Shown: piece by piece, positions 11,004 through 22,492 of the stretch
How positions within the stretch are numbered: the stretch's first letter is position 1
Layout of the letters: every line of letters begins with the position of its first letter
Assembly: GCF_030867095.1 (NCBI RefSeq)
Contig: NC_081824.1
Location: 355,181,329-355,245,328 of the forward strand
Reading direction: 5' to 3'
DNA: 64,000 nucleotides
DNA from: Alligator mississippiensis
Lineage: Eukaryota; Chordata; Crocodylia; Alligatoridae
Notes under the pieces: generated by a model
Databases searched by the model: none
Seen by the model: only the letters and a program-made list of their open reading frames with translations
What the model was told of the DNA's origin: nothing
Program-made: the position numbers and the translations under genes

Positions 11004-11140
11004 TATCCAAAAAATATTCTAGGTCTGCCATGGAAACTGCTATGGAGCCTATCCCTGCCCAGCACACTGTGCAATCTAGGTATGACATAACCAAGAGTCA
11101 TAAACAGGAACAAAATGGGAATGCGGAAGAAAGGGCAAAG
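11004..11140 (+). CDS. Candidate internal coding exon, unrecognised protein
   Basis: A T-rich tract and AG end at 11003, and a GTGAGA donor follows at 11141. The 137-nt segment is open in one frame only: two leading bases, then 45 codons ending on a codon boundary. The entering intron is therefore phase 1 and the leaving intron phase 0. The peptide starts SKKYSRSAMETAMEP and ends NGNAEERAK. It is hydrophilic, rich in Lys, Glu, Gln and Ser, and lacks a hydrophobic core, as in a disordered linker. I do not recognise the gene. The faint compositional resemblance to the N-terminal region of calpastatin is not enough to name it. The upstream Met in the same frame lies in intron-like sequence. Confidence 0.35.
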
Positions 11141-11620
11141 GTGAGAATTATAAGAGCAATTAGTCACTCAGCCCAGTGAAGCACATGCACCTCTTGAAGG
11201 GATGTATTAATTTGATCTCCAGCCCACATGCATTTTTTCTGTATGACTCAACATAAGTGAGAGGCAAGGATTTATTTATTTTTTTGGTGATATATTTTTA
11301 TTGGGCCAACTGTAGAGCTGGAAGAGATGCTAGAAAAGGTTTTGGGTACAAAGTGCCCTTCCTTAAAGTGAAAAGTCAGAGTGATTTGAATAAGTCAATA
11401 GGCTTTCCAGTCCAAGTATAAAGGACAACATACCAGAAGCTACTGACCATGTATGAGTTGATAGCATCTCTAGTAAATTGGGGACAAGGAAAGAGAAGGA
11501 GATCAGGTCAGAAATGCAGGACTGATTTACTATCAAGGCTAAGACCCTGCTCCTGACCATAATGAGCTAGCATGTTTCATCTCCCCCACCTTCAGCCTCA
11601 GTGAATGTAAAAGCTAATTC
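11141..11620. other. No recognised feature
   Basis: Intron-like sequence with a T-rich run near 11277-11305. The 65-codon minus-strand frame at 11363-11560 has no recognisable content. Confidence 0.4.
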
Positions 11621-11639
11621 ATTCTCCTTTCACTTAACC

Positions 11640-12320
11640 TATCACAGCTAGGTGCCTTGCTCAGCTGCCCTGATTGGCTCATTTCCTCTTCATAAGGAAG
11701 GACCACGTTAGCATATCACCTCTGCTTTGTAACACTCTGCATTTTCAAGCTTTAAATAGCTCCAGATCTGTTTGCAACAAATTTCTTTATTTTCTGATTT
11801 CCTAAATCCTTACTCCCTGGTTCTTGGCTCCTGATCTTGGCTTGTCTCCTAGTTTCTAATACTGAGTTCTAGATCCTTAGCTTGATGTGTTGGCTATGGG
11901 TCTTCACCAACTGACTTTAGTCTGGTATCACAGATTTGCATTTGGATCTTGTTCTTTGCAGTTGTGGGTGAGGATTTGAAGTGGTGTTTGGGGGGTTCTT
12001 TTGGTAAACAACTTCCTGCAAATATTAACCCAGGAGGTTCCTTCCACTTCTGTATTCCCCTTGTTCCTGCTTTTTTGTTCAGCTTGGCTGTCGATTGTTA
12101 GGTCGTGACTACCTAGTAGGCACTTGGCTCTAACTGCTAGTGAACTGTGACATCTGAACTCCAAGGTTTTGCCACTATTACTTCAATATTACAAGCAGAA
12201 TACTGAGTCTGTGTATACTCAAACACAACCTTTCATCTCTTCCAAATGGCGTAAGGTTTTTGTTGTCACTTGGCAGCTGGCTGAAGGTATATGTAAATGT
12301 TCCCATGCTTCAGCTAGTTG
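11640..12320. other. Possible LTR-like or unclassified repeat
   Basis: A TATA-like 'ctttaaatagctcc' near 11750 is followed by a run of 'ccctggttcttggctcctga' and 'tcttggcttgtctcctag' words. This is the texture of some reptile Ty3/gypsy-type LTRs. I see no terminal TG...CA pair, primer-binding site or second LTR. Minus-strand frames (11928-12164, 12219-12536) are interrupted and not assignable. This is a suggestion only. Confidence 0.2.
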
Positions 12321-12326
12321 CTGCAG

Positions 12327-12396
12327 TCTGTTTGCATTCTCTGGAAATTTAGTGATGGTAGCTATCGGCTTCCAGGACTTTGTGCCACCAGACCAG
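12327..12396 (+). CDS. Weak exon candidate with a consensus donor
   Basis: The acceptor is 'gttgctgcag' and the donor is 'gaccag' followed by GTAAGTAA, a near-perfect match. The 70-nt segment is open in phase 0 (SVCILWKFSDG...) and also in a second frame (LFAFSGNLVMV...). Read in phase 0 it leaves one base over, so it could join exon 11004-11140 (ends phase 0) to exon 54367-54434 (enters phase 1). Against it, the peptide is Cys/aromatic-rich, unlike its neighbours, and the surrounding sequence may be repeat-derived. Confidence 0.15.
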
Positions 12397-12539
12397 GTAA
12401 GTAATAGCTGTAGCTTTAGCCAGCGATTGATTGATGTAGGGTCTTGAAAGAAAAGTGCCTTGAACCTCATGTGCAGTGGATAGTTGGTGTAATGACTCGT
12501 AACCAAGCCTTCAGCTGGCACTGTTCTGCTTGGCACAGC

Positions 12540-14205
12540 TGAGATGGGGGCAGTGAGTAGGTTAAAAGTTGCCTTTTCATGCCTTTAGTCTCTGGGGCTA
12601 TGGGTTTGCATTTGCTTTCTTAATTCATTTGAAAGCTTTGCTCCTGAAATGAATGCACAAAGTCTCAGTTAAAGTTTCTTTAAACTAACAGACAGCTGTG
12701 TATTCAAGTTAACAGCAACTATCTAGCTGTCTAAAACAGCAGCAGTATCAGTGAACAGGTAAAATTTTAATGGAAAAATTCCTGTTAGAATTGTTTTTCC
12801 ATGGAAAACTAGATTTTAACATTTCTTCCCCCATGGGGGCTGCATTTATCCAACACACACTTCTTTAATGAAAACATTCAGGTGAAAACAGTTTCTTCCT
12901 CCTTGTTAGAAGTTTTTCCAAGCTAGGTAGAATTTCTGACTCAATCTGCTATGTGTATTGTACTTTCATGAAGAGGATGCTAATTTTGTAAGCTGTTATA
13001 AACCTCATTTTTCTTTGGGGTAAATTATTACAACAACAACGACTCGGCACAACACAGAACAGAACACATGGCTCCTCTCCACATGCAGAAGATGAAAGAT
13101 TGCATTGGCTGCTTTTGCTAATATGATGTAGGCATCATTGATGATGATAAAATGAGAAAGTGGCTGAGGATGTTTAGATTGCAATAGTTATGAGACTACA
13201 GACTACTATGTAGTGTACAGTTCCCAGCTAGCTGAATTTTCTGTAGCATCAAGCTGTGTCAGAACAGTTTGGCATTGGCTAACTGCTCAAACATGTACTC
13301 AGTATCAAAAAACAGACTTCTTGGCCTTTGCTGAGCTCAGTGGCTGCAGTGTAGACCTATCCTAGAATATTCAATGTATTATTTGCTCAATCTACAGACT
13401 ATTTATGTCAAAAATACGAGAGAGAGATTCAAGCCACCATGAAACCTTAACCGGGATGCATCATCTCAAATCAGGACACTAGAGCTTACTCTTATTTTAC
13501 TTCACCCAGTTTTGAAAGCAGACTAACTCAGATTTTGTACCCTTGTACATGGATCAGCACCAGACTTTGCAGATCTAGGTCAGGTTGGAGCTACACATTT
13601 ATCTGTCTCAATAGCAGCCTGGCTATGTCTATCCAATCTGAATATTTTCCATTTAAGGAAAATTCAGTTTTAGGGATGGATTTCACAGCTACCTATTAAG
13701 GTGATTTTAAGTTTGGTGTTTGCATTATGTCCATTAATAAAGATATGAGGTTCAGGACTAATTCTGCATAGGGACTTCAATGCTTATGGTACTAACGTTC
13801 AAAGTGTAGATCCTCATAACTCTTAATTCTAGAGATGTCTAAATTCTTCTCTGGCTCCATTTTCTTGTGCATGTGCAAAAATATTTCCAAGGACTGCAAA
13901 AGTGGGCATTTCCCAGCTGGCGTGGCCTGGTCCAAGAGATTTCCTTAGCACATGTCTAACAGATCAGAATTCCCACAGAATACTGTAGGGAGGATGGTAG
14001 TGATGTACTTCAAAGTCTCCAGAGCTTTAACATTGTCCAGGAACTGCTTGCAATCTCTAGGCCCATTCCTGGCATTTATCACCTCTGAGAATTGTAACTT
14101 ACAGTACAATTGTTTATTCCTTGGGCTTAGAGCTGACCACTTGGACTTTGCTGTGGCTTAAGCACACCCTTTTCCAGAACTCGCCACTGAAAGTGCAAAT
14201 CATCT
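12540..14205. other. No recognised feature
   Basis: AT-rich unique sequence. A short 'caacaacaacga' run near 13032 and a 69-codon frame at 13952-14161 carry no recognisable signal. Confidence 0.45.
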
Positions 14206-14212
14206 TGCATTA

Positions 14213-14505
14213 GGGCTGTTGGTTGTAGCTGTGTTGGTCAAAGGACACAGGCAGACAAGGTTCTTTGGGTAAATGTGATATCTTTTATTAGACCGACTAA
14301 GTAGTTGGGAAAAATTGTTCTTTGAAAGCTTTTGGGCACAAACACACTTTCTTGGGCGTAGGGAGAGTCTCCCTATGTTTCTTGCTATGCCTGAAGATTC
14401 TCCCTATGCCTGAAGAAGTGTGTTTGTGCCTAAAAGCTTGCAAAGACCAATTTTTCCAACTATTTAGTTGGTCCAATAGAAAATATAGCATCTACCCAAA
14501 GAACC
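14213..14505. repeat. Head-to-head (folded) pair of a dispersed reptile repeat
   Basis: The left arm starts 'ggttgtagctgtgttggtca' and contains 'atatcttttattagaccgac' and 'aaagcttttgggcacaaaca'. From about 14393 to 14503 the same words occur in reverse complement. The two arms of about 110 bp (roughly 14258-14375 and 14393-14503) could form a long hairpin. Overlapping frames on both strands here (14297-14491, 14322-14567) are symmetrical artefacts of the palindrome. A single minus-strand copy lies at 40600-40695. Confidence 0.7.
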
Positions 14506-14677
14506 ATGTCTGCCAATCATCTTGCATTATATTTAACTCTGCAGGAGCATGTGATAAATATAAGTAAACAATTACATACAGATTGGCTTTACACAATTTC
14601 TGAATATACCATTGGTCTTTACCTGGTAGCAAAAGACATACACAGTGAGATGAAACTAATAAACCTTTCAGGGATTT

Positions 14678-15055
14678 ATTTGGCAGCCGTGTTGGTCTGA
14701 GACAAAAAAATGCAAAAATCAAAAACTCTTGGTTCAGAGATGATACCTTTTATTAGACCAACTGAGAAACTGCAAAAAAAAAAATTTTTTCTGCAAACTT
14801 TTGGGCTCACCTGCCCTTTATCAGGCTCAGGGAAAGTTAAAGATGGTCAAGTCCACATGTGTAGGAAATAAACTTCATTTCTGCACAGAGGAAGCAGAAG
14901 CTGGACATCTGTTCCTCTGGGTTCATGAGAGTGTCTTTGTGGGGTTGCTCTTTGTTGTGCAGACCATCTGACACCAACAGGGAAGGAATCCTGCTTGATC
15001 TGAAAACGGTGCAGTGATAGAAATTTGTTTATATTGAAATTAAATGAATTTGCTG
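14678..15055 (+). repeat. Dispersed reptile repeat, 'TTTTATTAGACCAACT' family, long copy
   Basis: It begins 'ggcagccgtgttggtctgag', then has 'aaaaactcttggttcagaga', 'accttttattagaccaactg', 'tctgcaaacttttgggctca' and 'aggaaataaacttcatttct'. The same blocks in the same order make up 50845-51260. No coding capacity. The class (SINE or DNA element) is not decided by the sequence. Confidence 0.65.
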
Positions 15056-15059
15056 TTAA

Positions 15060-16785
15060 CAAGCATTTTGCATTTAAACATTGTATTTCATTTTCTAATA
15101 TTTATTTGTATCAAAGTAATAAATGAAATTAATTAAACTTTTTAATTTTAAAACAAAACTATTTACATAGAAGGCTTTGTGCCGAAAGCTTACTTCCATA
15201 ACAATTTGAACTAAAATAACTGTTCAAACAAAGCAGTATAATCTCTGCTAATCAGATATAATATTCAGTATTACTCTTTTTTTTGGTAGGATGCAACCTA
15301 ATGAGAATTCCTCATTATCCGTGAGCCATTGCTTCAGACTGAGGAAAATCTAATGATAAGGCTAGAATCTGGTCTGAATGACAGTATTATACCTTAAGGA
15401 GTAATTCTTTTGGAGTAATAGAGCTACCACAAACCTACACCACTGTAACAGTGGTCAGAATTCAGACTACTTGTTCTTCTCTACCTCCCTCAAATTACTC
15501 CCGGCACTATTAGTTATGTTAGGACTGGAATTGCCGCCAGAAAAAGGAGGAATAGTTTCTTCCATTGTAACTCAATTGACATAGGAAGGGACAGGGGAGG
15601 AGTTTTTATAGTGCAGAATTGAAGCAGGATCAGTAGCCTAAAAGGGAAGGGTTTTATTATAGAAAAGGTTTAGTACAGATTGTGACATGGAGGTGTGGAG
15701 AAATGGGAAGATATCTAGGAGGGGAAGGTGTGGATTGTAAGATTAAAGCAAAATTGGCAGAAATAAGCAGTATATTTGCATGGTTTAATGGGTTGGTCCT
15801 GTCTTCAGGTAAAACAGGTCAGGCTGGAAATATGACAGTACCCAATAAGAAGACCTTTGCCCTCTTCTTGCATTATTTGGAAAGCAGTTCAGTCTTATGA
15901 GCCCAGTAAACCTACACAGCTGCAGAAAACCCATGCAACAAACTGCTGAGGAAGTAGGACCAGATTTTTAAAAGCTGCTGCCTTTGCTGTGTACAATAAA
16001 TATGCACAGTCAATTGGAATTTTTTTTAAAGGAAAACTTAAAAATCAAATCTGTTTTGAGACCCAGTAACCTCCACAACAGCTATTTATATTGGCTTTAC
16101 TTGTGTGCTGTCACCACTGTGTATTTAATACATGCCCATTGTGAAGGCTAGAGCCCCAGTGTCAATGCAGTGTATGCTGTGTAGGAGAGCATGGTGAGGA
16201 AATGACTGCATCTTAGTGTCTTGAGGCTGCCAGAGACTGAAATTTTTACAGATGAGATGCATTCAGTCTCTGGGGTGAGGTCATAGACTTTTGCTGCACT
16301 TAAGAATCTTTTAGAAGCTATAAATGCCCTGTATGCTGCACCAGAAGAGCAGGGGAGGGGTGAGGATTTCATTGATGGGGATGGTGGAAGATGGGCTCAG
16401 AATAACGAAACGATGGAAAATTCAGAAGCTATATTTCAGCAGCCCTCTCTTGCTATTCATGTTTGTTATGGATCTGGTATTCTGCCTCCACACAAGCTTG
16501 GTGTTTGTTTAAAATGAAGAATGAAAAAAAGAATGAAATACAAAACTCCTATTTACTCCATCTCAAGCTATGTCTACTCACAACAGAAGCAACTCATCTG
16601 ATTTCTGAATTAAGAACAAAGAGCAATACAGTGCAACAATCAATAAAACTAGATTTGATGTGACCTTCAAGGTATGACGGATAATAATGGTAACAATGTT
16701 TACTTCACGGGACCTTTAGGGGAGGCATCACCAATTGCTGCTTGTGAAGTGCTTTGAGATCCTCAGAGTAAAATATGCCACTCAC
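15060..16785. other. No recognised feature
   Basis: AT-rich spacer. Frames at 15682-15900 and 16148-16663 have no domain or splice support. Confidence 0.45.
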
Positions 16786-16789
16786 TGGG

Positions 16790-17025
16790 CATGTCTACAC
16801 ATGCATTAATGTGCTGCTGTTACTGTGCATTCAATTTAGTACCTCTAAGATGAGGCACTAACTAGATGCATAGTAACTGGCACTACTGCACAGTCTTTTC
16901 GTAATGCTTAATGCATAATAGACTAATTCTACTGCACATTAGCACAGCTTTTCCCATGATGTGCTAATACGCAGTAGAATTAGTCTTTGCACATTAAGCG
17001 TTTTGTGTAGACGTGCGCACTGTGA
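16790..17025. mobile_element. Hairpin MITE with GCATGTCTACAC ends
   Basis: The terminal inverted repeats are 'gcatgtctacacatgcatta' at the left and the complement of 'gcgttttgtgtagacgtgc' at the right. Inside, about 16910-16955 pairs with about 16960-17000: 'gactaattctactgcacatt' against 'cgcagtagaattagtc'. It has no coding capacity and resembles crocodilian palindromic MITEs. I recall the name Chompy for such a family but cannot verify the match. Confidence 0.65.
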
Positions 17026-18285
17026 GTGCAAAGTGTTATCACTTTGATAATGTAGAAAAAGTAGCTAAGGCATTTTTAATTAAAAACCCATGTAATTATA
17101 GACAATGACTGTACAATGGATCTGATTCTGATTTATAATTTCCATGCTGCTTAAACAACTAGATACTCTAATGCTGACATGCACTGGAGGACAGCTTTAA
17201 GCCCAACATATTTTTCCACAATTTGAAGTTTTAATATCTTTTTAAGGGCATTAAAAACCATAATTCATTCTAGTATAGAAGATTTTAAAAACAGGTATAG
17301 ATGTGACAGGCCTGATCCTTCAATAGAGCTGTATCAATTTACATGAGCTGAGGGTCAGGCCCAAAAGAGAATTAGTCCAGAATATAATGTGGTACTCAGG
17401 ATAGTGTGTGATGAAATATTGTGTGGATATTTTGTTGAGCAAAAGTAGAAGTAAATAATCAATCACAGTACTTACATTATGCTTACCTAAAATTCCCCCA
17501 GCAGTTTTAGCTGGTTCAGGGATTTAACTCTTTTGTTTTTCTATTGTGTTCTGGGAGAAATATTTTCAAATAAGCAGTTGAACAATGTTTGAGAAAAGGA
17601 TATATCTTCTGCCAACTACTGATCTAATTGACAGTAATAATTAATTGCATTTGTAGCCAAGAGAAACTCAAATATAAACCCTATTCTAAATTTATACTAT
17701 TTTTCTCAGTTTTTTTCTTGCATTCCTTCTCTGTTTTTACTCTCCCCCACCCCCCATACCACTCTTCCTGTATCTACTTGCTACTCCTTTCATCTTTTGC
17801 TGTTTTCACTAACCCTACCCCCAGTTGTGCAGATGTTCAGACTCCTAGTAACAGTGTGCGCATTGGTAGGGTAGCAATAGGCTTCTGCACAGCAACACAG
17901 TATGGGGAAATCTGGCCAAGTGTGTTTGGGATTCATATCTGCCTTTTGTAGGTTGTAGTTTTCTGTTGATTCAAAGGAGAAAAAAATCAAGCCTTAGATA
18001 GGCAAGATGTCCATTTCCAAAGCTTTATTTAATGTTTCTTTAATTTTTCTATCTTTGAAGGGGGAAGGATGCAGTCAGCAATAGCAGCATGCAGACCAAA
18101 AAGCCTGAAACAAAGACTCTAGAGACCTAAGCCAAGGTCAAACCCACCATGCCTTCTATGGGAAGGCTGCTTATGAATAAGAGGCACTTGACAGTACACT
18201 TGAACCAGAAGCCTTGGGTGTTTATACATGTATTCCAGGAGTTGGGGGAGGGGGAGGAACTCTAATTAATTAGACAGCCTCTCTA
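17026..18285. other. No recognised feature
   Basis: AT-rich unique sequence. The 107-codon frame at 17628-17951 is hydrophobic/Ser-rich by chance over a C- and T-rich tract and has no family match that I know. Confidence 0.45.
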
Positions 18286-18289
18286 ATTA

Positions 18290-18465
18290 AAGAGCACGAA
18301 GCGTCACATGTATCAGCATCCCCACTCTGAAAAATGGTGGCTGAGACACTTGGGGCACTTTAAGTTCAGCTCATTGAGTGAGCTTTAGTTAAAGTGCCCC
18401 CCTGCCGCCATTTTTCAGCATGGGGATGCTGATGCACGTGATGCTGGAGTCTACTGGAGTGCAAT
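18290..18465. mobile_element. Hairpin MITE, 'cagcatcccca' type
   Basis: Long imperfect inverted repeat. 'tcagcatccccactctgaaa' near 18313 pairs with 'tttttcagcatggggatgct' near 18411, and 'ggcactttaagttcagctca' pairs with 'tgagctttagttaaagtgcc'. The inner part is homologous to 41215-41335, so they are two copies of one family. Confidence 0.65.
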
Positions 18466-18958
18466 GAAAAAATGGTTAACAGGTCTGAAGAGTAAGAAGG
18501 CCTTGTTAGAAGGCTCTAAGGAACAATGCTGAGGGAGTTCTGCTATTCTAAGAAAAATAAGAGTTCGGGAACCCTTCTTCTTTTCTTTCCCTCCCTTTCT
18601 GCCTGACCAGAATGAAAAGATGGTCTTCTCAAACAGCGTCATTAAAGTTGAAATTCATAACAACTATAATCAATTAATACCTCAGCTGAAATATGGCTTA
18701 ACCAGAATTGCTCCTTGGGTTTCAAATAAGTAAATGATAATACAACTGTTTGCGTTGTGTTTGATGCTTGACCTTTACTGCATAGGTGTTGGTATTCAGT
18801 AGGGACATTTTTCTCCAGGTAAATGGAGGCCAAGAACACAATATTCATCGGTTCTCTGTTTCTGAGACCAAAAAAACATAGCCCTGTACTTTCTGCTTGG
18901 TGACTTATTCATGATTAAGAGCCGATGCTTGAGAAAAAAATCACCTTCAGCTGTGGCC
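18466..18958. other. No recognised feature
   Basis: Two short minus-strand frames (18451-18642, 18642-18848) lack any recognisable content. Confidence 0.4.
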
Positions 18959-18961
18959 TTC

Positions 18962-19172
18962 TAGCTATATCTGCATGGCAAACTTGCCATGCTCCAGAGC
19001 AGCATCTTCCAGCATGTTAGCCTGCTCTGGGTCTGCTGTTTCCTAACCTGACAGTAGTGTAGCCATGTCAGTGTGACTGGCAGGCAACTAATGAGCATGG
19101 GGGTGAGCAGTTGGCACTATGCCTCCATGGTGCTAATTAGCCTGCCAGAAATGACATGCAGACATGGCTACA
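18962..19172. mobile_element. MITE with inverted 'tagcYatRtctgcatg' ends
   Basis: The left end 'tagctatatctgcatggcaa' is the inverted counterpart of the right end 'atgacatgcagacatggcta'. The inside is GC-richer than the flanks and contains short self-complementary words (gctccagagcagc, agcctgctctggg). No reading frame of note. Confidence 0.55.
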
Positions 19173-20560
19173 TTGTTCCAGTTCAGGTAGTAGCCCATCT
19201 GAAGCAGCCAGCATGCCTGAGGGCTCTGGAGCCCTAGTTTACTGTGTTGACATCGACTCTATGATATTCTTATGTAGTCTTTGGCAATGCACCAAGGATG
19301 TCATAGAAATTATGAAATGTAACATCATAATAGAATCTGAATAACGCATTCACCTGTTGCAACAGACAGATACTTAGGGCCAGTCCAAAAACACCCCATA
19401 CAAATCAATGGGAATTTAGGTGCTTAACTATCTAGTCTTTTCTGCAAAAATCACCTAGACATCAAAATTATTATCTCTAAGTGTGAATTTCTCACAAAGA
19501 AAATATGCATAATTGCTGGCCTCATATATTACTCCATGCAAACCATTTTGTTTATCTGATAGAATTAATGCAGGCATAATTTACATATCACACTAAATAT
19601 CTAATTACATGCATGTATATATTATAACTAATTACCTCCTCTTTAGTTTCTTTTCCTCAGGGCTGCTGAGATAATAATAGCAATTTTTGGGAATTTTTTT
19701 TTTCAAGCTTTATTGAGACTAGAAAAACCCTTGAGCTACATGAAAATTAGAGAATTACATTAATTTCATTCTGTCAAATTAAGTGTATTTTAAATTGGAG
19801 ATAAATGTTAAATTAAAAATAGCCCATATTATAAGTTTGTTTGGGGGGGGGGGGGGGAAGACGATTCACTCTTACTTTTTCCTTCCCTGTGAAATGTATG
19901 AAAAGACACATTTCTCCTGATATTTCTGTAAGTGTTTGGTCTTCTCCATTGCTCCTTTGTACTACTTTGAACAAGCATAATCATCTCATTTAGCAGGCAA
20001 AGAGAGAGCAGTAGTGACAGCTGACTCCCTAATGGGGAGAAGATGCTGGCCCAGTTGGTTTTGATCTTGAGCAGGTAGAAGAAAATTTGGGCTGTCTTTT
20101 TTTTCAGGCCAAGACCACTGGAGGAGAGGCTAAGATTCAGTAGCTAAACAAGGTAGTTAATGGGAAAATGGTAACAGACTTTGATCCCTTTCCTTTGAGA
20201 GAGAGAGGTCCTAGTGGGTACAAAGGCAAAGTAGAGAAATTGGTTTGATAGTTAGTCCACAGTTCCTACTTCTTTCCCACTTCAGGTATTATGCACTCCC
20301 ATTGGACATATGACCCAACTCCTTGTCAAATGGTCAACTTTATAGCCCCTACCTCTTTGGTCTGCAGTATCTCAGTGCAGGTCTAGGAATGCACTGCACT
20401 GTGTCAGTGCCAGTGGGAGGCCACACGAGTCATCTTCCTTCTGTTCTTCACCAACTCCAGAGCTAAGGCAAGCCAAACCAGGGCTGTTTTGAAGCACTGG
20501 CTGCCTTTGTAGCTTTGTTCACACCAGCTGATGCCATCATATTTCTCCCCTCTCTTTTGC
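19173..20560. other. No recognised gene; includes a 15-G run
   Basis: 'cagtccaaaaacaccc' and 'atttaggtgcttaac' near 19380-19440 resemble an old dispersed repeat seen elsewhere in the window. A run of 15 G lies at 19843-19857. Otherwise unique and AT-rich. Confidence 0.45.
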
Positions 20561-21330
20561 AGTAGTCATCACTGTTGCAGTGGGTAATCTGCTGCAGCTC
20601 AGTGTGTCGTCACTGCAGTTAGTTCTAGGACACTGTATTGGATCCTCCTTTTCAGGGGGCTCTAAAGCAGAGATAGTTCAACAGAGTTTTGTAGAAAGAA
20701 AAGGAGGGTGCTGCAGAAAGCAGTTTCCTCCAATCAGGAGTATCCTTGAGACATTCCCTCAGGCCTCCATAATTTTTTTCCCTGAATGGTTAAAACATTT
20801 ACCTTTTTTCCTAGGCGAATGTTGTCGCGCCAAAGTCATCAGGGCTCCAGACAGAATTAAAATCAGACCTTTCCCTCAAACAAGGCCTCAGGATCTGATG
20901 TGGTTCTATGATCCTAGGAGCCTGACTTAAATTTGTTGTCTGAACAATGCATTTCCTATTCATTTTCCCTCAAGAGGAAAATCAGATCCTCTGAATTTAG
21001 CACAAGTCAAAGATTTCCAGTGACTTCTATGGAACCAGGATTGAGCTCCATGTGCTTTTCAAATCAGTTCAGCATGTTAAGAACACATCTCTCAATAACC
21101 TATTTGCAGTGTAATATTCCCCAGCCACAAAGTATTACCTTAATCTCATAGTGCATATTTGCAGCGCACTCCTAGACCTTAACAACTTTTAGATCTGTGC
21201 CTGTCAGAGTAAAAGTCCTATTGTTTTGATGCCCTGATAGATCTTTTTGTTTTCATCACAAGAGGAAATACCCTTTGCAATTTCACAATTTCAGCAAATT
21301 TGAGAATGACCAACTTTTTGCCATAAGGTA
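20561..21330. other. Open frame without support as a gene
   Basis: A 116-codon frame at 20580-20930 is the longest frame here that does not fall in a recognised repeat. It shows no signal peptide, domain or splice signals that I recognise, and its Cys/Phe/Pro mix gives no clue. A second 72-codon frame follows in another phase. I leave both unannotated as genes. Confidence 0.3.
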
Positions 21331-21339
21331 CTTTTAGAT

Positions 21340-21622
21340 GCATTTTATGATCATGAATGGCACATGCCCCCGGTGGCTGTGGTGCACAGCTGCACCGGTG
21401 GCAGCAGGAGCACGACAGCGGTGGCAGGAGCCTGGCAACGGTGAGCAGGGAGCTTCCACAGATGCCACTGTCGGCGGCAGGCAGGGGGAGGGGGGTGGCA
21501 AGCAACGACCAGGGGTTGGTGGCCTTTTTGCAGGGGGTGCACCGCCATGTGCAGGGGGTGCACATGCACCTGCTTGCACCCCCTACACATTGCCCCTGTT
21601 TATGATAAAATGAAAGTAACCC
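21340..21622. mobile_element. GC-rich element with 'cattttatNatca' inverted ends
   Basis: The left end 'cattttatgatcatgaatgg' and the right end 'ccctgtttatgataaaatga' form an imperfect 20-bp inverted repeat in AT-rich DNA. The body is very GC-rich and contains the direct repeat 'tgcagggggtgcac' twice (near 21531 and 21552). All eight or so overlapping frames here, up to 142 codons on the minus strand, come from this composition. I infer a non-autonomous DNA transposon. Confidence 0.5.
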
Positions 21623-22372
21623 TAGGAACCTGTTTTCTTGATGCATTTGATATGCCTTGGTTTATCACAAGCTTAAATAATAGAACTCTAGTCACTGTAG
21701 CTTCACAGCTGATGAAAACAATAAACAGATACCGAAAATAAACCAAGGGCACAATCTCTAGAAACTCTTATATACAAAATATTCAAGGAGAAAAGTGGAA
21801 AGATATGATAGTTCACCAGATAAAAAGCCAGAACTGCAGCAGACAATGTACATAGTCCTTTAGCTCTACAGACTCAGGGTTGCACCATTATTTATGGATG
21901 ACAAAGTAAGGTTTTCAACCTCACCTTTAGGCTCAACTGAGGCAAATGTGTTATTCCCAGACTGCACTACTGCTGTTTTCTAGAAAGATGAAAGAAACTG
22001 AAGGGCTGGTGTGCCTCAGGGAGAAAGGTGACTTTTGACACTGACTTTGATTGTGACAGAATTGGGTCCCTGACTTGAGGTTACCCTTTTGGTAGCAGCC
22101 TTTCTGTTATGAGCTGCTCTGTTATTTAATGACAAGCAATAGCGAACAAGATGGAATATAGATCTTTCTATGGCTAGGCAAAGTTTTCTGAAAGGTTAGG
22201 AGAAAACTATTGATGCTGGTTTTTCTTTTGCCTTGCTCCTACTTGAATTCTCATAAAAAGGAAGAGCAAAATAAAAGTTCTACCATTCTGATTTGGTTTA
22301 TATAACCACTTTGGACTGATGCCAACAGCTACATAAGAAATAAGGCAGTGGCAGTAGGTCCATTGTATGTGA
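21623..22372. other. No recognised feature
   Basis: AT-rich spacer with no frame above background. Confidence 0.45.
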
Positions 22373-22374
22373 TC

Positions 22375-22492
22375 TATAGGATTGTAGGAAAGTCAGGCTT
22401 GAAGGGACCTCATAAGATCATATAGTACATTCTCCTGCTCAAGGCAAGGGTCATTCCTGAATAAACCATCCCAGCCAAATGTCTCTCTAACC
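22375..22492 (-). mobile_element. CR1 LINE 3' UTR (segment 1 of a nested copy)
   Basis: The plus strand reads 'tcaggcttgaagggacctca' and 'aaaccatcccagccaaatgt', the CR1 3' UTR in antisense. It joins the coding part beginning near 23143 once the intervening insert is removed. Confidence 0.75.

Noticed and set aside
21218..21646. 142-codon minus-strand frame and its many overlapping partners
   Set aside because: All lie in a GC-rich transposon body where stop codons are rare. None has a known motif.
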